Notes: a model not told the origin generated them from the letters alone. 43,195 nucleotides of DNA from Bacteroidota bacterium (GCA_018267585.1 JAFDYE010000923.1:1-43195); one strand, 5' to 3'; shown: positions 1 through 9,136, counted from the stretch's first letter. Made by a program: numbers and translations.

Positions 1-368
1 GCGTGTGCAAAAGCCGTGGCCAAGCTCTCGACCGGCGCATCCAATCCCATGCGCTCGAAGACGTCGACAAAGGTCATGTCCATGTACAGGTCGTCGTAGA
101 GCCCCGGCGTCTCGAGCATCGTCTTGCGGATATACCCCTCGCTATAGTACAGGGGTTGATAATCCTGTATAAAGGTGCCGTTGTACCGGAACTCGTAAGG
201 ACCGCCAAAGGTCACGCCGATCGTTTGACCGGCCCATCCGCCCTTGATCTTGTCCCGCAGCACTGACTCGGGGATCGTCACCGTCTCACCCAAATGGGCT
301 TTAGTCTTCTGCGCCACGGCGGGAAGAGTAACGGCCACCATCAAAACGACCTTCAATAATTTTTTCAT
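1..368 (-). CDS. ADP-ribosylglycohydrolase family protein, exported (N-terminal part, runs off window)
   Basis: Only the first 122 codons are present; the gene continues past base 1. The ATG at 366-368 overlaps the TGA of the upstream gene as ATGA, so the two are probably translationally coupled. Residues 1-16 (MKKLLKVVLMVAVTLPAVA-type) form a signal peptide. The mature start contains DKIKGGWAGQTIGV and, further on, YDDLYMDMTFVD. The first matches the opening helix of the ADP-ribosylglycohydrolase (DraG/ARH, PF03747) fold and the second its metal-binding acidic stretch. Exported members of this family occur in Bacteroidota PULs, where they are thought to cleave a glycosidic bond rather than protein ADP-ribose (inference). 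It is the last visible gene of the ten-gene PUL operon. The family call is fairly sure; the substrate is unknown. Confidence 0.8.
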   Translation of the reverse strand, partial: MKKLLKVVLMVAVTLPAVAQKTKAHLGETVTIPESVLRDKIKGGWAGQTIGVTFGGPYEFRYNGTFIQDYQPLYYSEGYIRKTMLETPGLYDDLYMDMTFVDVFERMGLDAPVESLATAFAH

Positions 369-3300
369 TTCAGACTATTGTAGTGGTTTAAAAATATCCG
401 ACAATTCTCTTTGCCATGCAGCACGAACAGTCCTTCGCCTTCGTGCGCCTCCAGCAATTCGACCAGCCTTCGAATCCTTTCCTCTACCGGCTGACCTGCC
501 GTCCGCAGCGCCAGTATTTCCAGGTCCGCGATCGCATAGTCAACTATAAAGCCGAGCCGCCGCATATTTGCCGTCGCGAGCCGAGCGCGGCATTTCCTGA
601 GCACCCCCAGTGCGGAATCGAGGGAAGCAGCTGATTTTAGCTGCGTATAGGGGATGCTGCAATAGCTGCGCCCGATATCTTCCAAAACGCGGTATGTCTC
701 CGCCGCTGCGCCGGTGTCTCCTGCATACTGCGTTCTCAAATACTCGCCAATTAAGGAATCCACGTTCGCACCCGGATCCCAGGCCAGGCCCGCCAGCACA
801 TAGTGATTCAATCCATAGGTATACCAGTCTCCCGGCTCGGCATAGGTCGAAATGCCGCGCCAGCCGTTGTCACGATACCACCGCAGCTCCTGCTGCATAT
901 AGTGCGGCAGCATCACCGGCAGCGACCGCCACGCATATTTGCGGTAATAGGAGTATACGCCGAGATCCCCTCTGAATCTTTGCTGCCAGTGTTGCATCGC
1001 CGAGAAATAGGGCGCATTGGGCCTAACAGAGCTATCGTAGACGGGTCGCTCAAAGCTCTGATTGATCGGGCATACATCCACCAGAATATCGTCATTTAAC
1101 CGAACCAGCGGCGGCTCCAGCACCTGCCCATAAGCGATGATCTCCACCTTCAGCCCCGGCCGCACAGCGCGGGCCACCGAATCGACCTCGTTGATCAGCC
1201 TGGCCTGCCGGTCTACCGCGGTGCCCAGTCCGGCCGTCGCCGGGCATTCCGCCCACTTCGCCACATCCGGCGGCCAGCAATCGAAAATATCGATTTCCGG
1301 GTGTCCGCGCAGATACCGTTGCACATTCCCGAGGAAATAGCGCACCGCCCCGGGGTTGCCGGTATTGAAGACCAGGTTCTCCGTCGAGTCGGAGAGTCCA
1401 GCATGGTTGCAGCCAAACCAGTCCGGATGTTGCCGGAACAAGGTGCCGCCGTCCATCCGGGCGCTGATAAAATTTTGATAGCCGTGTCCGCCCACCTCGA
1501 TCAGGAGTCCCCGCCGTCTGAGCTCTGGCGTCAGCGCCTGCCGCCAGTCATCCCATTTTACGCGCCCCGCGCCCTGGTAATTCAGCGGCACCTGCAGGAC
1601 ATTGAGGCGTACTTTAGGCATCCATGCGATGATCTGCCGCAGGTTTTCGATGGTATGGGTCCGGCCTTCCTCGACGTCCAGCTTTCGATAGGACATCGCC
1701 GGCAGTTCATGGACGGGCAGGGTGGCATCGTACGCCAATACGTTGAAAGAGGGGATATATTCCGCTTTGCCGCGGTAACTATCGAATGCCGGCGCTGCCC
1801 ATACACAACCCAGCCGGTGTAAGAGGTCATATACCGCATACAGCAGCGCCCGGTCCGATCCCCCGCTTAGCACGAGGTCGCGGCCCTGCAACCTGATGCG
1901 GTATTCCTCGGAGGACATCGAGTCCACTTTTTCGAGCAGGATCCGCGGTCCTGTCCTGGCGATGGAAAAATCCGCCCCACTCATTTTTGTCAAATATCGT
2001 TGCAATTCCCGGATGGCGAATGCCGCGATCCCCGGACGATCTGTCGCTGTCCCGGGGCGAGCTGCCAGGGTCCCGGGACGAGCTGCCACGGTCCCGGGAC
2101 GAGCTGTCGCAGTCCCGGGGCGCCTCACCAGGCCGATCCCCACCATTGCCTTGCCATCCCTCGCCAAAACAAGTTGACGCTCTCCATATTCCGCCGAGTC
2201 GCCCGGCCCTTCCTTACCCATCCTCAACCCGTCCCCACAGTACCGATTATGCGAAATGATCGTCCCGGGCTGAGCGGTTCCCTTCTTCCCGACATTAAAG
2301 ATCACCACTCCCCGCGCGGTAACGACCGTATTCCCGCGCACGATATTGTGGGAATGATCCTGCGTAATGTTGAAGACTCCCCATTCATTCGCATTCACTT
2401 TGCGCCGGACGATCGTGTTGTCTTCGATCAGGCAGCCCTCGCTCCGCCAAAGTGCGACGAACTGCTGGTAGTCGTCACTGTAATTCCGGTAGATATGAAA
2501 GTTGCGGTAGCCCGGATTCTTCTTCACGTCGGTCCATGTTACTTCCAGGAATCCCTGATTGTCCCGCGTCTCGTTGTCGTGAATGGATATATCCGATTTG
2601 TCATACCGTGCGTCGTCGATCTCCAGCGCCCCGCCATCCGCCCCGCTGCCATAGGCATTGGGCCCCCAGCCGATCCTCGGGTCTACCGCGCTGTAGTTGA
2701 CGATGCGGTTAAAGCGTACCTCCTGGTGGTCGGCCCCGAGCCAGATGCCCAGCGGGCCCCAATTCCATTCTTTCAATACCCGGTTGCAGTCGTGGATATA
2801 GTTGCGTTCTATCAGCGCATAGGCTCCGTTGCTCCGGATGCCCGCTACGCAGTCCCGAATTTCGTTGTCCCGGACGATGCAGTGCTCCGCTCTGCGACCG
2901 ATATGGATCGCCCCCATTTCCCATTCGACCCAGCCATCGCCGGCGTGGGTCTGAGGTGGTCCATTGACTGCGAGGGTCTCGCGCGGTCCATTGACTGCGT
3001 GGGTCTGGCATGGTCCATTGACGTGGGTCTGGCGTGGTCCTTCGCCGTTATATTCGACGGGCGACCAGGCGGCCGTCCCGCTAAAGGACAGCCGCTCGAC
3101 GATCACCCAGCTTCCGCTGAGGCGGATACAGTTGCCATAGGTTCCGTCTGCAAACACCGGGTTGGTAAACATAGGGGCCGGCGCAGTGGACGGACCATAG
3201 TCCGTGAGTACGATATAGTTGCCCGATCTTCCGGAATCGGCGATCACCAGTCTTCCGCTGAACAGCGAGCCGCGCCGGAAACAGACGGAGTCTCCCGGAT

Positions 3301-3460
3301 GCAGATGGACGCGCTGCAATGGCGCAAAGCTTTTCCAGGGACCGGCCGCCGTCAGGCCGCTGTTGCCGTCATCCCCCGATCGCGAGTCAAGGTAGTAAGC
3401 TTTGCCGGCGAAGCTCTGTCCGGCAGATAATATCATCAATATGATCAAAAGTTGCTTCAT
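365..3460 (-). CDS. Exported parallel beta-helix / DUF4838 (alpha-glucuronidase-like) fusion protein
   Basis: 1031 residues with a signal peptide (cleavage near residue 18, SFA/GKA). Residues about 20-420 begin with YYLDSRSGDDGNSG and continue with repeated N-rich rungs (RDNEIRD, IERNYIHD, IEDNTIV), typical of right-handed parallel beta-helix proteins. Residues about 425-580 resemble the N-terminal domain that precedes GH67/GH20-type catalytic domains (AIRELQRYLTKMSGADF). Residues about 580-1000 look like DUF4838, a TIM-barrel domain (YRKLDVEEGRTH, WPPDVAKW). Two in-frame tandem repeats interrupt it, at residues about 137-174 and 443-478. The gene abuts the upstream hydrolase gene with no gap and overlaps the next ATG, so it is internal to the PUL operon. 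A glycan-cleaving role is inferred; neither domain allows the substrate to be named. Confidence 0.8.
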   Translation of the reverse strand: MKQLLIILMILSAGQSFAGKAYYLDSRSGDDGNSGLTAAGPWKSFAPLQRVHLHPGDSVCFRRGSLFSGRLVIADSGRSGNYIVLTDYGPSTAPAPMFTNPVFADGTYGNCIRLSGSWVIVERLSFSGTAAWSPVEYNGEGPRQTHVNGPCQTHAVNGPRETLAVNGPPQTHAGDGWVEWEMGAIHIGRRAEHCIVRDNEIRDCVAGIRSNGAYALIERNYIHDCNRVLKEWNWGPLGIWLGADHQEVRFNRIVNYSAVDPRIGWGPNAYGSGADGGALEIDDARYDKSDISIHDNETRDNQGFLEVTWTDVKKNPGYRNFHIYRNYSDDYQQFVALWRSEGCLIEDNTIVRRKVNANEWGVFNITQDHSHNIVRGNTVVTARGVVIFNVGKKGTAQPGTIISHNRYCGDGLRMGKEGPGDSAEYGERQLVLARDGKAMVGIGLVRRPGTATARPGTVAARPGTLAARPGTATDRPGIAAFAIRELQRYLTKMSGADFSIARTGPRILLEKVDSMSSEEYRIRLQGRDLVLSGGSDRALLYAVYDLLHRLGCVWAAPAFDSYRGKAEYIPSFNVLAYDATLPVHELPAMSYRKLDVEEGRTHTIENLRQIIAWMPKVRLNVLQVPLNYQGAGRVKWDDWRQALTPELRRRGLLIEVGGHGYQNFISARMDGGTLFRQHPDWFGCNHAGLSDSTENLVFNTGNPGAVRYFLGNVQRYLRGHPEIDIFDCWPPDVAKWAECPATAGLGTAVDRQARLINEVDSVARAVRPGLKVEIIAYGQVLEPPLVRLNDDILVDVCPINQSFERPVYDSSVRPNAPYFSAMQHWQQRFRGDLGVYSYYRKYAWRSLPVMLPHYMQQELRWYRDNGWRGISTYAEPGDWYTYGLNHYVLAGLAWDPGANVDSLIGEYLRTQYAGDTGAAAETYRVLEDIGRSYCSIPYTQLKSAASLDSALGVLRKCRARLATANMRRLGFIVDYAIADLEILALRTAGQPVEERIRRLVELLEAHEGEGLFVLHGKENCRIFLNHYNSLK
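2028..2132 (-). repeat. Five-unit 21-bp in-frame tandem repeat
   Basis: Units start at 2028, 2049, 2070, 2091 and 2112. Each carries a gtcccggg core on the plus strand, degenerate in the 2028 unit. In the coding frame each gives a seven-residue motif of the type ARPGTVA. The array sits between the first strand (MVGIG) and first helix (AIRELQRYL) of the GH67-N-like domain, so it is an insertion in a loop rather than an ordinary interdomain linker. Confidence 0.9.
2958..3050 (-). repeat. 27-bp in-frame tandem repeat in beta-helix domain
   Basis: The sequence ggtccattgac recurs at 2958, 2985 and 3012, with a partial ggtcc copy at 3036 (spacings 27, 27, 24). In the coding frame the units read VNGPxQTHA or VNGPRETLA. 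Spacings are multiples of three and the frame is kept. The array lies in the N-terminal beta-helix domain, between EYNGEG and GWVEWEMGAIHIG. Confidence 0.9.
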
Positions 3461-5008
3461 CTATTGAAAAACGGGTTGTACGATATTGGCCGTATCCATC
3501 TTCATCAGGCCGATCCAGTTATCCGCCGTCACCTGCGTACCATTGTAGATAAAATGGTCGAAGACCAGCCCGTCAAAAGGATGCGCCGGGACGCCTGCCT
3601 GGATATAGTTGTGAAAACCGCTGCTGCTGTCCTGTCTGACTTTCCAGCCCTTGAAGACCATTCCATGGATCAGTTCGGGACTGGCCGGGTTGGGAGAGAT
3701 GCGAAAGATCAGCGGCACCGGCGTCTCTGTAACCAGGTCGTCGATAAGGAAGTTCTGCTGCAGGCCGTTCATTCCCCCTGCGGCAAATTTGTCGCCTACG
3801 CAGCTGATGACTCCGCGGTTGACCGCATCGGTATTCCATTCACCGTGGAGGAGGTCGGTCCGCGTGATCGTGACGCCCGTTGCGCTGGCATTGCCCCAGC
3901 TCAGCTGGATCATCCCGCCGTTGTTCAGCTGCCAGCATACGTTGTCGGTGAAGGTTATATTGTTGCGGTAGACCTTGATATTGTCGTCATTCGCCCAGAT
4001 AAAGCAGTGGTCGACGCTCGAGTTGTCGTATACGGCAATGCCGTCGCAATTATAGGTCCAGCCCCCGATGACCTTTACCCAGCTGACGGTGTTGTTCTTG
4101 CCGATCAGCCTCACCGCAAAATATTTCGTATCGGCAATGGTGATCCCTTCGAGGGTGATATTGTTGCTCTGCGTGATCGCTTCTACGCAGTGACTTTGCC
4201 GGTAGTTCAGCCGCGCCGACGATAATACGCCGCGACCGAAGATATGCACGCCCGGATTGCCGTCCATAATCAGCGTCCCGTAGACCCAGGCGCCCTCTTC
4301 CAGATAGACGTTCTTGATATTCAGCGGCACATGGAACACGCCGATATCGTGTACGCCTGCTTTGAAATAGATGCCGGTGAAAGGCGCTGCTGCATTGGCG
4401 TCTGACGCGGTGGCGTTGCGCAGCACCTTATAGGTGCCTGTCGTAGTATCGGGCTTGTTGGTCTCGGCGGGGTTGGCGAAGACCATTAGCCCATTCTTGT
4501 AGCCGCTGTCGCTGATCTCGACCGAGAACTGTCCCGGGTCTGTCAGCCGGAATGCTATCGTGTTCCCGTTGACCATCGGCTGGATGCCCTTTCGCGACGG
4601 CAGAATCTTTACATTGCTGCTCATCGCGAGGTGGCTCTGGCTCAGCAGCTTTACCTCGACGACAACGCTGCCCGAGAAGGAGAAGGTCGTCCAGTTGATG
4701 GTCCGGCCCTTGAATATTTTCGCCGGGTATTGGTCGTTGACCGTCATATTCATATAACCGAACTGATACACCGGGCACTTGCTTTGGAATACCAGCTGTT
4801 TTTCCCGCCTGACCCCGTCCCGGATCACCGACACCTCGTAGATATCCGATTGGGGTATCCGGGAATAGGCCGCAGTGTCGATGCCCGGCGGATAGTGCGC
4901 CGGCGGTTCGATCGGAACAAGATGCCGGCAGTTGCCGAAAAGCAAGGATGCGAAGCATGAGAATGCCAGGGCCGCACTCAGCCCTTTGAGTCGGTTTAGA
5001 TGTATCAT
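3461..5008 (-). CDS. Clan GH-N (GH28/GH49-like) beta-helix glycoside hydrolase, exported
   Basis: 515 residues. The hydrophobic N-terminus ends in LLFGNC, a signal peptide or an imperfect lipobox. A beta-sandwich-like segment (about 50-200) is followed by a parallel beta-helix (about 220-500). Acidic residues sit where clan GH-N enzymes keep their catalytic aspartates: D322 in NCDGIAVYDN, and D341-D342 in WANDDNIKVY followed by MIQLSWG. The latter recalls GH49 dextranase/isopullulanase motifs more than GH28 polygalacturonase. Family knowledge: these are inverting endo-hydrolases of polysaccharides. It follows the PA14 sulfatase by 14 bp and abuts the next gene, so it belongs to the same PUL. 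Polygalacturonan-like and alpha-glucan substrates are both possible; I do not choose between them. Confidence 0.72.
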   Translation of the reverse strand: MIHLNRLKGLSAALAFSCFASLLFGNCRHLVPIEPPAHYPPGIDTAAYSRIPQSDIYEVSVIRDGVRREKQLVFQSKCPVYQFGYMNMTVNDQYPAKIFKGRTINWTTFSFSGSVVVEVKLLSQSHLAMSSNVKILPSRKGIQPMVNGNTIAFRLTDPGQFSVEISDSGYKNGLMVFANPAETNKPDTTTGTYKVLRNATASDANAAAPFTGIYFKAGVHDIGVFHVPLNIKNVYLEEGAWVYGTLIMDGNPGVHIFGRGVLSSARLNYRQSHCVEAITQSNNITLEGITIADTKYFAVRLIGKNNTVSWVKVIGGWTYNCDGIAVYDNSSVDHCFIWANDDNIKVYRNNITFTDNVCWQLNNGGMIQLSWGNASATGVTITRTDLLHGEWNTDAVNRGVISCVGDKFAAGGMNGLQQNFLIDDLVTETPVPLIFRISPNPASPELIHGMVFKGWKVRQDSSSGFHNYIQAGVPAHPFDGLVFDHFIYNGTQVTADNWIGLMKMDTANIVQPVFQ

Positions 5009-5022
5009 GTTGTAGGAATTTT

Positions 5023-7218
5023 TTACCTGGTTGCCCGGAAAAAATCAGCCGCTCCCATCTTCTTACGCGTCTCCCCCGGCCCATTCCAGTCCAGCTTAAA
5101 AAAGGGTTCTCCCTGATCATGGTCACGGTGATAGCTCAGCCGGAAAGGATGCAGACCCTTCTTCAGCACGATCGTCGCCTCCCTCGGCAACCCGCCCGGG
5201 TAGCCGTAGTCCGCGTCGATCACCTGGATATCGTGAATGCGCAGGAACGCCTTTGTGTCACTGGTCAGGAAGAAATGGTATTCGCCGTCCGCCGGCGCCA
5301 TAATATAGCCGCTAAAGACATATACCTGTCCCAGGGTTTTGCCCGTATCGACCAGCGAAGGGTAGGGTGCATAGCCCGTGGCCGCCGGCGTTAGCCCCGA
5401 CACCTGCGGGATCCAGGGGAATGGACCGTTATAGACCGCCCAGTCGACTCCCGGAGCAAGCCCGTCGGCCGGAGCAAGCCCGTCGCCCCGAGCCAGACCG
5501 CTGGCCGGGGGAAGCCTGCCGCCCGGAGCAACCGAAGCGGGATTCACGCCGGGAACCGGCTCGTTATCGTAAGGCCGAGGGGACCCATCCCCGTTGTGGT
5601 GCAGCTGCAGGGCCCGTGCCTTCAGCTGCTGCTGCAGTCCTTTCATGCTATCTTGCCCCGCCAGGTTATTCCGCTCAGCCGGGTCATCGATCACATTGTA
5701 GATCTCAAAATCATCGGCCGCCGACTTCACGTCGTACCGGACGCCAACGTAATTGCCCAACCGCAGGAGTTGCGTCTGGTTACGGGCCCGCCCGCGGTGG
5801 CTCGCCGAGAAGACGGAATAGTCCGGGGTCTTCCCGTCATTCTTGTATTCGATATATACCGTCGGATCCTGCTGCACTCCCTTGCCCGTGAGCGCGGGCA
5901 GCAGCGAGACGCCGTCCATCCGCTCGGGCGGGGGCTGGCCGCTGAGACCGATAAAGGTAGGCGCCCAGTCATAGGCTATAGCCGGCATCTTCAGGGCCCT
6001 GGACGCCGCCACATGCCCTGGCCAGCGGACTATCGCAGGCACCCTGACGCCGCCTTCCCAGGTGTCCGCCTTGATCCCTTCAAAGGGCCCGAAACTGCGG
6101 AAGAATGTGGGCTTGTTGGGCGGGAAGCGGTCCTCGGGAAGGTAGGACTCGTTGGACGGTCCATTGTCCGACGTATAGACGACCATCGTATTGGAGTCGA
6201 TCTTCAGGTCCTTCAGCAGCTGCAGCATGTCCCCGACGGCGTCGTCGATGCGGTGGTTTGCGGTTGCATATCGCTGATAGGTGGACGGCCAGTGTACTTC
6301 CGGTGTCGAAGGGTCGCCATCGTCGTCATAGAGCGCGTCCGCGTATGCGGGGTAGGTGTAGGAGTCCGGCGTCCCCGAGGCCGTGCTGATCATACGTCCC
6401 GGCGTCCCCAGCCACTGCATGCCGCCATGAAGCCCGCCGCCTTTTGGATAGGCCTGTGTCGGAAGCTCCTGGACGGCGTGGGGAGTTTCGAATGCGAGGT
6501 AGAGGAAGAAGGGTTTGTTTTTCTCCCTTCCGCATATGTGATCGACGATATATTTTTTCGCCGCGGCTGTCCAGAGGTCCGCGGTATAGCATTTGTCCAG
6601 CTGTGAAGTGATATTGGTATGGTTCTGCCACACGGCCTTGCCGTTCTCCGCCCAGTATTTCCGGTACAGTGCTTCTTTCGGGTAGTGTTCATGGCCGTCG
6701 GCGTGGCGCATATAGCCAAAAAAGTAATCGAAGCCGCGTCGCAGGGGGTGCGCCGGCCATAGGTAGCCATTGAGATCGTATTTGTCATTGCCCTCCAGTC
6801 CCCACTTGCCGATGATCGCGGTGCTGTATCCCAGCTGCCGCAGGGTGCCGGGCAGGGTATAGTTGTCGTCCAGCGCCTTGTCGAATTCGTTGTCCCGTAC
6901 ATTGGCGTGTCCCTGGCTGACACCCAGCATCAGCGAGGCCCGCGACGGGGCGCATATCGGCGCCGCGACATAGTACTGTGTCAGCATCGTTCCCTCGCCG
7001 GCCATCCGGTCGATATTCGGCGAGACCTCGAAAGGCTTTGACCGGTCGTTCAGCCGCGCCCGCTGATTCTGGTAGAAAACGCCCAGGTCTCCGTAGCCCT
7101 GGTCATCCGCCAGAATGAAAATGATGTTCGGCGCCTTCCCCGGCCGGGTCGCCTTTTGCGCGTGAGCCGTTGCTGCGATGCCCGTCAGCGTCATCCCCAG
7201 TAGTAAATATCCAGTCAT
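5023..7218 (-). CDS. Secreted S1-type sulfatase with C-terminal PA14-like domain
   Basis: 731 residues from the chosen ATG (7216-7218). That ATG lies one base after the upstream TGA and gives a clean signal peptide (MTGYLLLGMTLTGIAATAHA). An ATG five codons earlier (7233) would overlap the upstream gene by 14 bp. The sulfatase fold spans about 25-540, starting with NIIFILADDQGYGDLG, whose aspartates bind the metal. C89 in CAPSRASLMLG is the cysteine converted to formylglycine, so a maturase encoded elsewhere is required. Residues about 590-725 (VFSGYIMAPADGEYHFFLTSD, split across strands) look like a PA14 carbohydrate-binding domain. A repetitive linker (about residues 560-590) separates the two. 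Operon position points to desulfation of the PUL glycan; sulfate position and sugar are unknown. Confidence 0.9.
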   Translation of the reverse strand: MTGYLLLGMTLTGIAATAHAQKATRPGKAPNIIFILADDQGYGDLGVFYQNQRARLNDRSKPFEVSPNIDRMAGEGTMLTQYYVAAPICAPSRASLMLGVSQGHANVRDNEFDKALDDNYTLPGTLRQLGYSTAIIGKWGLEGNDKYDLNGYLWPAHPLRRGFDYFFGYMRHADGHEHYPKEALYRKYWAENGKAVWQNHTNITSQLDKCYTADLWTAAAKKYIVDHICGREKNKPFFLYLAFETPHAVQELPTQAYPKGGGLHGGMQWLGTPGRMISTASGTPDSYTYPAYADALYDDDGDPSTPEVHWPSTYQRYATANHRIDDAVGDMLQLLKDLKIDSNTMVVYTSDNGPSNESYLPEDRFPPNKPTFFRSFGPFEGIKADTWEGGVRVPAIVRWPGHVAASRALKMPAIAYDWAPTFIGLSGQPPPERMDGVSLLPALTGKGVQQDPTVYIEYKNDGKTPDYSVFSASHRGRARNQTQLLRLGNYVGVRYDVKSAADDFEIYNVIDDPAERNNLAGQDSMKGLQQQLKARALQLHHNGDGSPRPYDNEPVPGVNPASVAPGGRLPPASGLARGDGLAPADGLAPGVDWAVYNGPFPWIPQVSGLTPAATGYAPYPSLVDTGKTLGQVYVFSGYIMAPADGEYHFFLTSDTKAFLRIHDIQVIDADYGYPGGLPREATIVLKKGLHPFRLSYHRDHDQGEPFFKLDWNGPGETRKKMGAADFFRATR
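5451..5540 (-). repeat. Five-unit 18-bp in-frame tandem repeat in sulfatase linker
   Basis: Units begin at 5451, 5469, 5487, 5505 and 5523, with a ccggagcaagcccgtcgg consensus on the plus strand. In frame they encode six-residue units such as GLAPAD, GLARGD and RLPPAS. The array lies exactly between the sulfatase and PA14-like domains. Confidence 0.9.
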
Positions 7219-7219
7219 A

Positions 7220-9082
7220 TCAATCGATTCCATATTGCATCCAGGTTAACCTCCATGTCCCTGCCTCGCGGCCACCGGCCTCATAAAAGGGCCGGAACAC
7301 CACCGGCTTTTCCCCGGGCGGAGAGAAGACATATTTATTATCGCCATCCTCTTTCACGAATTTCCCAATCTGCCCGGCCCCGACCTTAAAATTCATTTCC
7401 CTGTCCTTTCCTTCGACCAGGCCGTCACTGGCATAGACCAGGGGTCCGCGCTGAAGCGCAAACCAGTTGACGCGGTACAGGTCTTCCTTGCCCTGCGGCA
7501 TGACCGCAAATTCCGGCTGCTCTTCCACGCGCAACGGCATCGGCAGCAGTAGGTCGACGACGTCCCCTTTTTTCCACTGCCGGTCGATGGTATAGTAGGT
7601 CCCCGCCTTAGGTGCAGCAGTATCCACAGCCTTGCCGTTGACGGTAACCTGTGCGCCCGAAGTCCAGGCCGGTATCCGCAGATAGAGGGGAAACCGTACC
7701 GCTGCCGAAGGCGTAACGCTGAGCCGGATATTGCCCTCGAATGGATAGCCCGTCTCCTCTTGGAGCTTCACTGCAGTGCTGCCGAACACCGTTGTCAAGG
7801 AACCTGCGCTATAGACATTGCAGGCGATGCCGCCACGACGCCGCGTATAAGCGACCTCCGACAGCTCTTCCAGCGCCATCGCGCCGCTGGAAGGGCAGCA
7901 GTCATTGAAATTGGCCGGGTGTTTCCGCCCGTTGGTAAAGGAGTGATAGGTCCAAAGCTGTCCATCGGGCAGCTGCGCGCCCAACAGCGCATTATAAGCG
8001 GACTTTTCGATCTCTTCGCTATATTTTGCCTCTCCCGTCAGCTGTAGCAAATACCGGTTGAGCTGCATCCAGCTCATGATGCTGCAGGTCTCGACAAAGC
8101 CATAGGGAGACCAGAACTCCCGCGAATTGAAACATTCCTTATGTTTTCCGATGCCGCCCCAGGGGCCACCGGTGATGGTCAGGTGATGGTCATGGACATT
8201 CTTCCAGGCGGCTTCCACGGTCCTGAGATAGGCCGGGTCTCCCGTCACGGCATAGAGCTTGGCGACACCCAGTAAATTCCAGATGATCTGGTAGGCTTTG
8301 CCGTCGGCTACCGTCTCGAGGTCGCGGCCTGCCGCCATTGCGGCCGTCAGCCGAAGGCCCTCTTTTTTGTCTGCCTCGCGCATGATCCGCTGCGCGAGGT
8401 CGAGGTACCGCCTGTCGCCCGTTGCCCGGTAGAGCATGACTACGGGGTCGAGCGCGACGGTAGCGGAGTAGCCATAGCGGGTGCCGTAGTCGGTGATATC
8501 CGCGGCTCCTTCGCCAAAGGTTTTTAGAAATAGTTCTCCGATCTTCTTCGCTGCCTCGAGACAGTGCTCATCGTGCAGACGGGCGTTCACCTCCAGTAAG
8601 CCCAGTACTGTGCAGCTTAAGCCCCAGACATCCCAGGACTTTTTGTGCTGCTTTGAAGCGGCATTGGTTATCCGCAACGCCGGCGAGTAAGAACCCATAT
8701 ACCCGTCGGGTTCCTGGTTGCGGACAAGGAAATCGGCTGTGCGCAGCAGCAACGCCTTCAGGCTGTCGTCGCCCGTCCGAATGGTCGCCAGGGCCGTAGC
8801 GTACATCCATTTCCCCGCGTGTTCGCCATACCAGTCGGTGGTTATATTTCTGCTGCGCGCTTCCGGGGTGAACATCGTGATCAGCGCGCCGTTATTCCAA
8901 CCGGGCAGCGAACGCAGGCGTCCGTGCTCGCTCAGGTCAAGGGCCTTGCCCAGCAGGCCTTTCAAAGCGACATTGGATGGGCTCATCAGGCTATCCACCG
9001 TCTGTGCGGCACCGTCCGACGGTTGCGTGAACCCGCTCGCCTGCAGCAAGGTCATGGCGGCTGCCAATAGGAAAATTTTCAT
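7220..9082 (-). CDS. GH127-type beta-L-arabinofuranosidase (DUF1680), exported
   Basis: 620 residues from the ATG at 9080-9082; an in-frame TTG two codons upstream is less likely. A signal peptide (MKIFLLAAAMTLLQASGF) precedes an alpha/alpha-barrel domain (about 30-430) and beta-sandwich C-terminal domains. E331 and C333 in VETCSIM, with C395-C396 in NDCCPSS, correspond to the Glu-Cys-Cys-Cys zinc site of HypBA1, where one cysteine is the nucleophile. The catalytic machinery therefore looks intact. GH146 shares this architecture, and the family also contains members with other furanoside or uronate specificity. It follows the transporter gene by 54 bp, the largest gap in the operon, and is followed one base later by the PA14 sulfatase. 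The predicted role is release of a pentofuranose (inference). Confidence 0.87.
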   Translation of the reverse strand: MKIFLLAAAMTLLQASGFTQPSDGAAQTVDSLMSPSNVALKGLLGKALDLSEHGRLRSLPGWNNGALITMFTPEARSRNITTDWYGEHAGKWMYATALATIRTGDDSLKALLLRTADFLVRNQEPDGYMGSYSPALRITNAASKQHKKSWDVWGLSCTVLGLLEVNARLHDEHCLEAAKKIGELFLKTFGEGAADITDYGTRYGYSATVALDPVVMLYRATGDRRYLDLAQRIMREADKKEGLRLTAAMAAGRDLETVADGKAYQIIWNLLGVAKLYAVTGDPAYLRTVEAAWKNVHDHHLTITGGPWGGIGKHKECFNSREFWSPYGFVETCSIMSWMQLNRYLLQLTGEAKYSEEIEKSAYNALLGAQLPDGQLWTYHSFTNGRKHPANFNDCCPSSGAMALEELSEVAYTRRRGGIACNVYSAGSLTTVFGSTAVKLQEETGYPFEGNIRLSVTPSAAVRFPLYLRIPAWTSGAQVTVNGKAVDTAAPKAGTYYTIDRQWKKGDVVDLLLPMPLRVEEQPEFAVMPQGKEDLYRVNWFALQRGPLVYASDGLVEGKDREMNFKVGAGQIGKFVKEDGDNKYVFSPPGEKPVVFRPFYEAGGREAGTWRLTWMQYGID

Positions 9083-9136
9083 AGTCAATTATTTTTACTC
9101 CATCCGTAAATTCTTCCGATGATAACTTCTTCCTGG

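Noticed and set aside
2000-3430. Long plus-strand frame opposite the beta-helix/DUF4838 gene
   Set aside because: It is antisense to a gene with clear domains, has no signal or motif, and arises from high GC in codon third positions.
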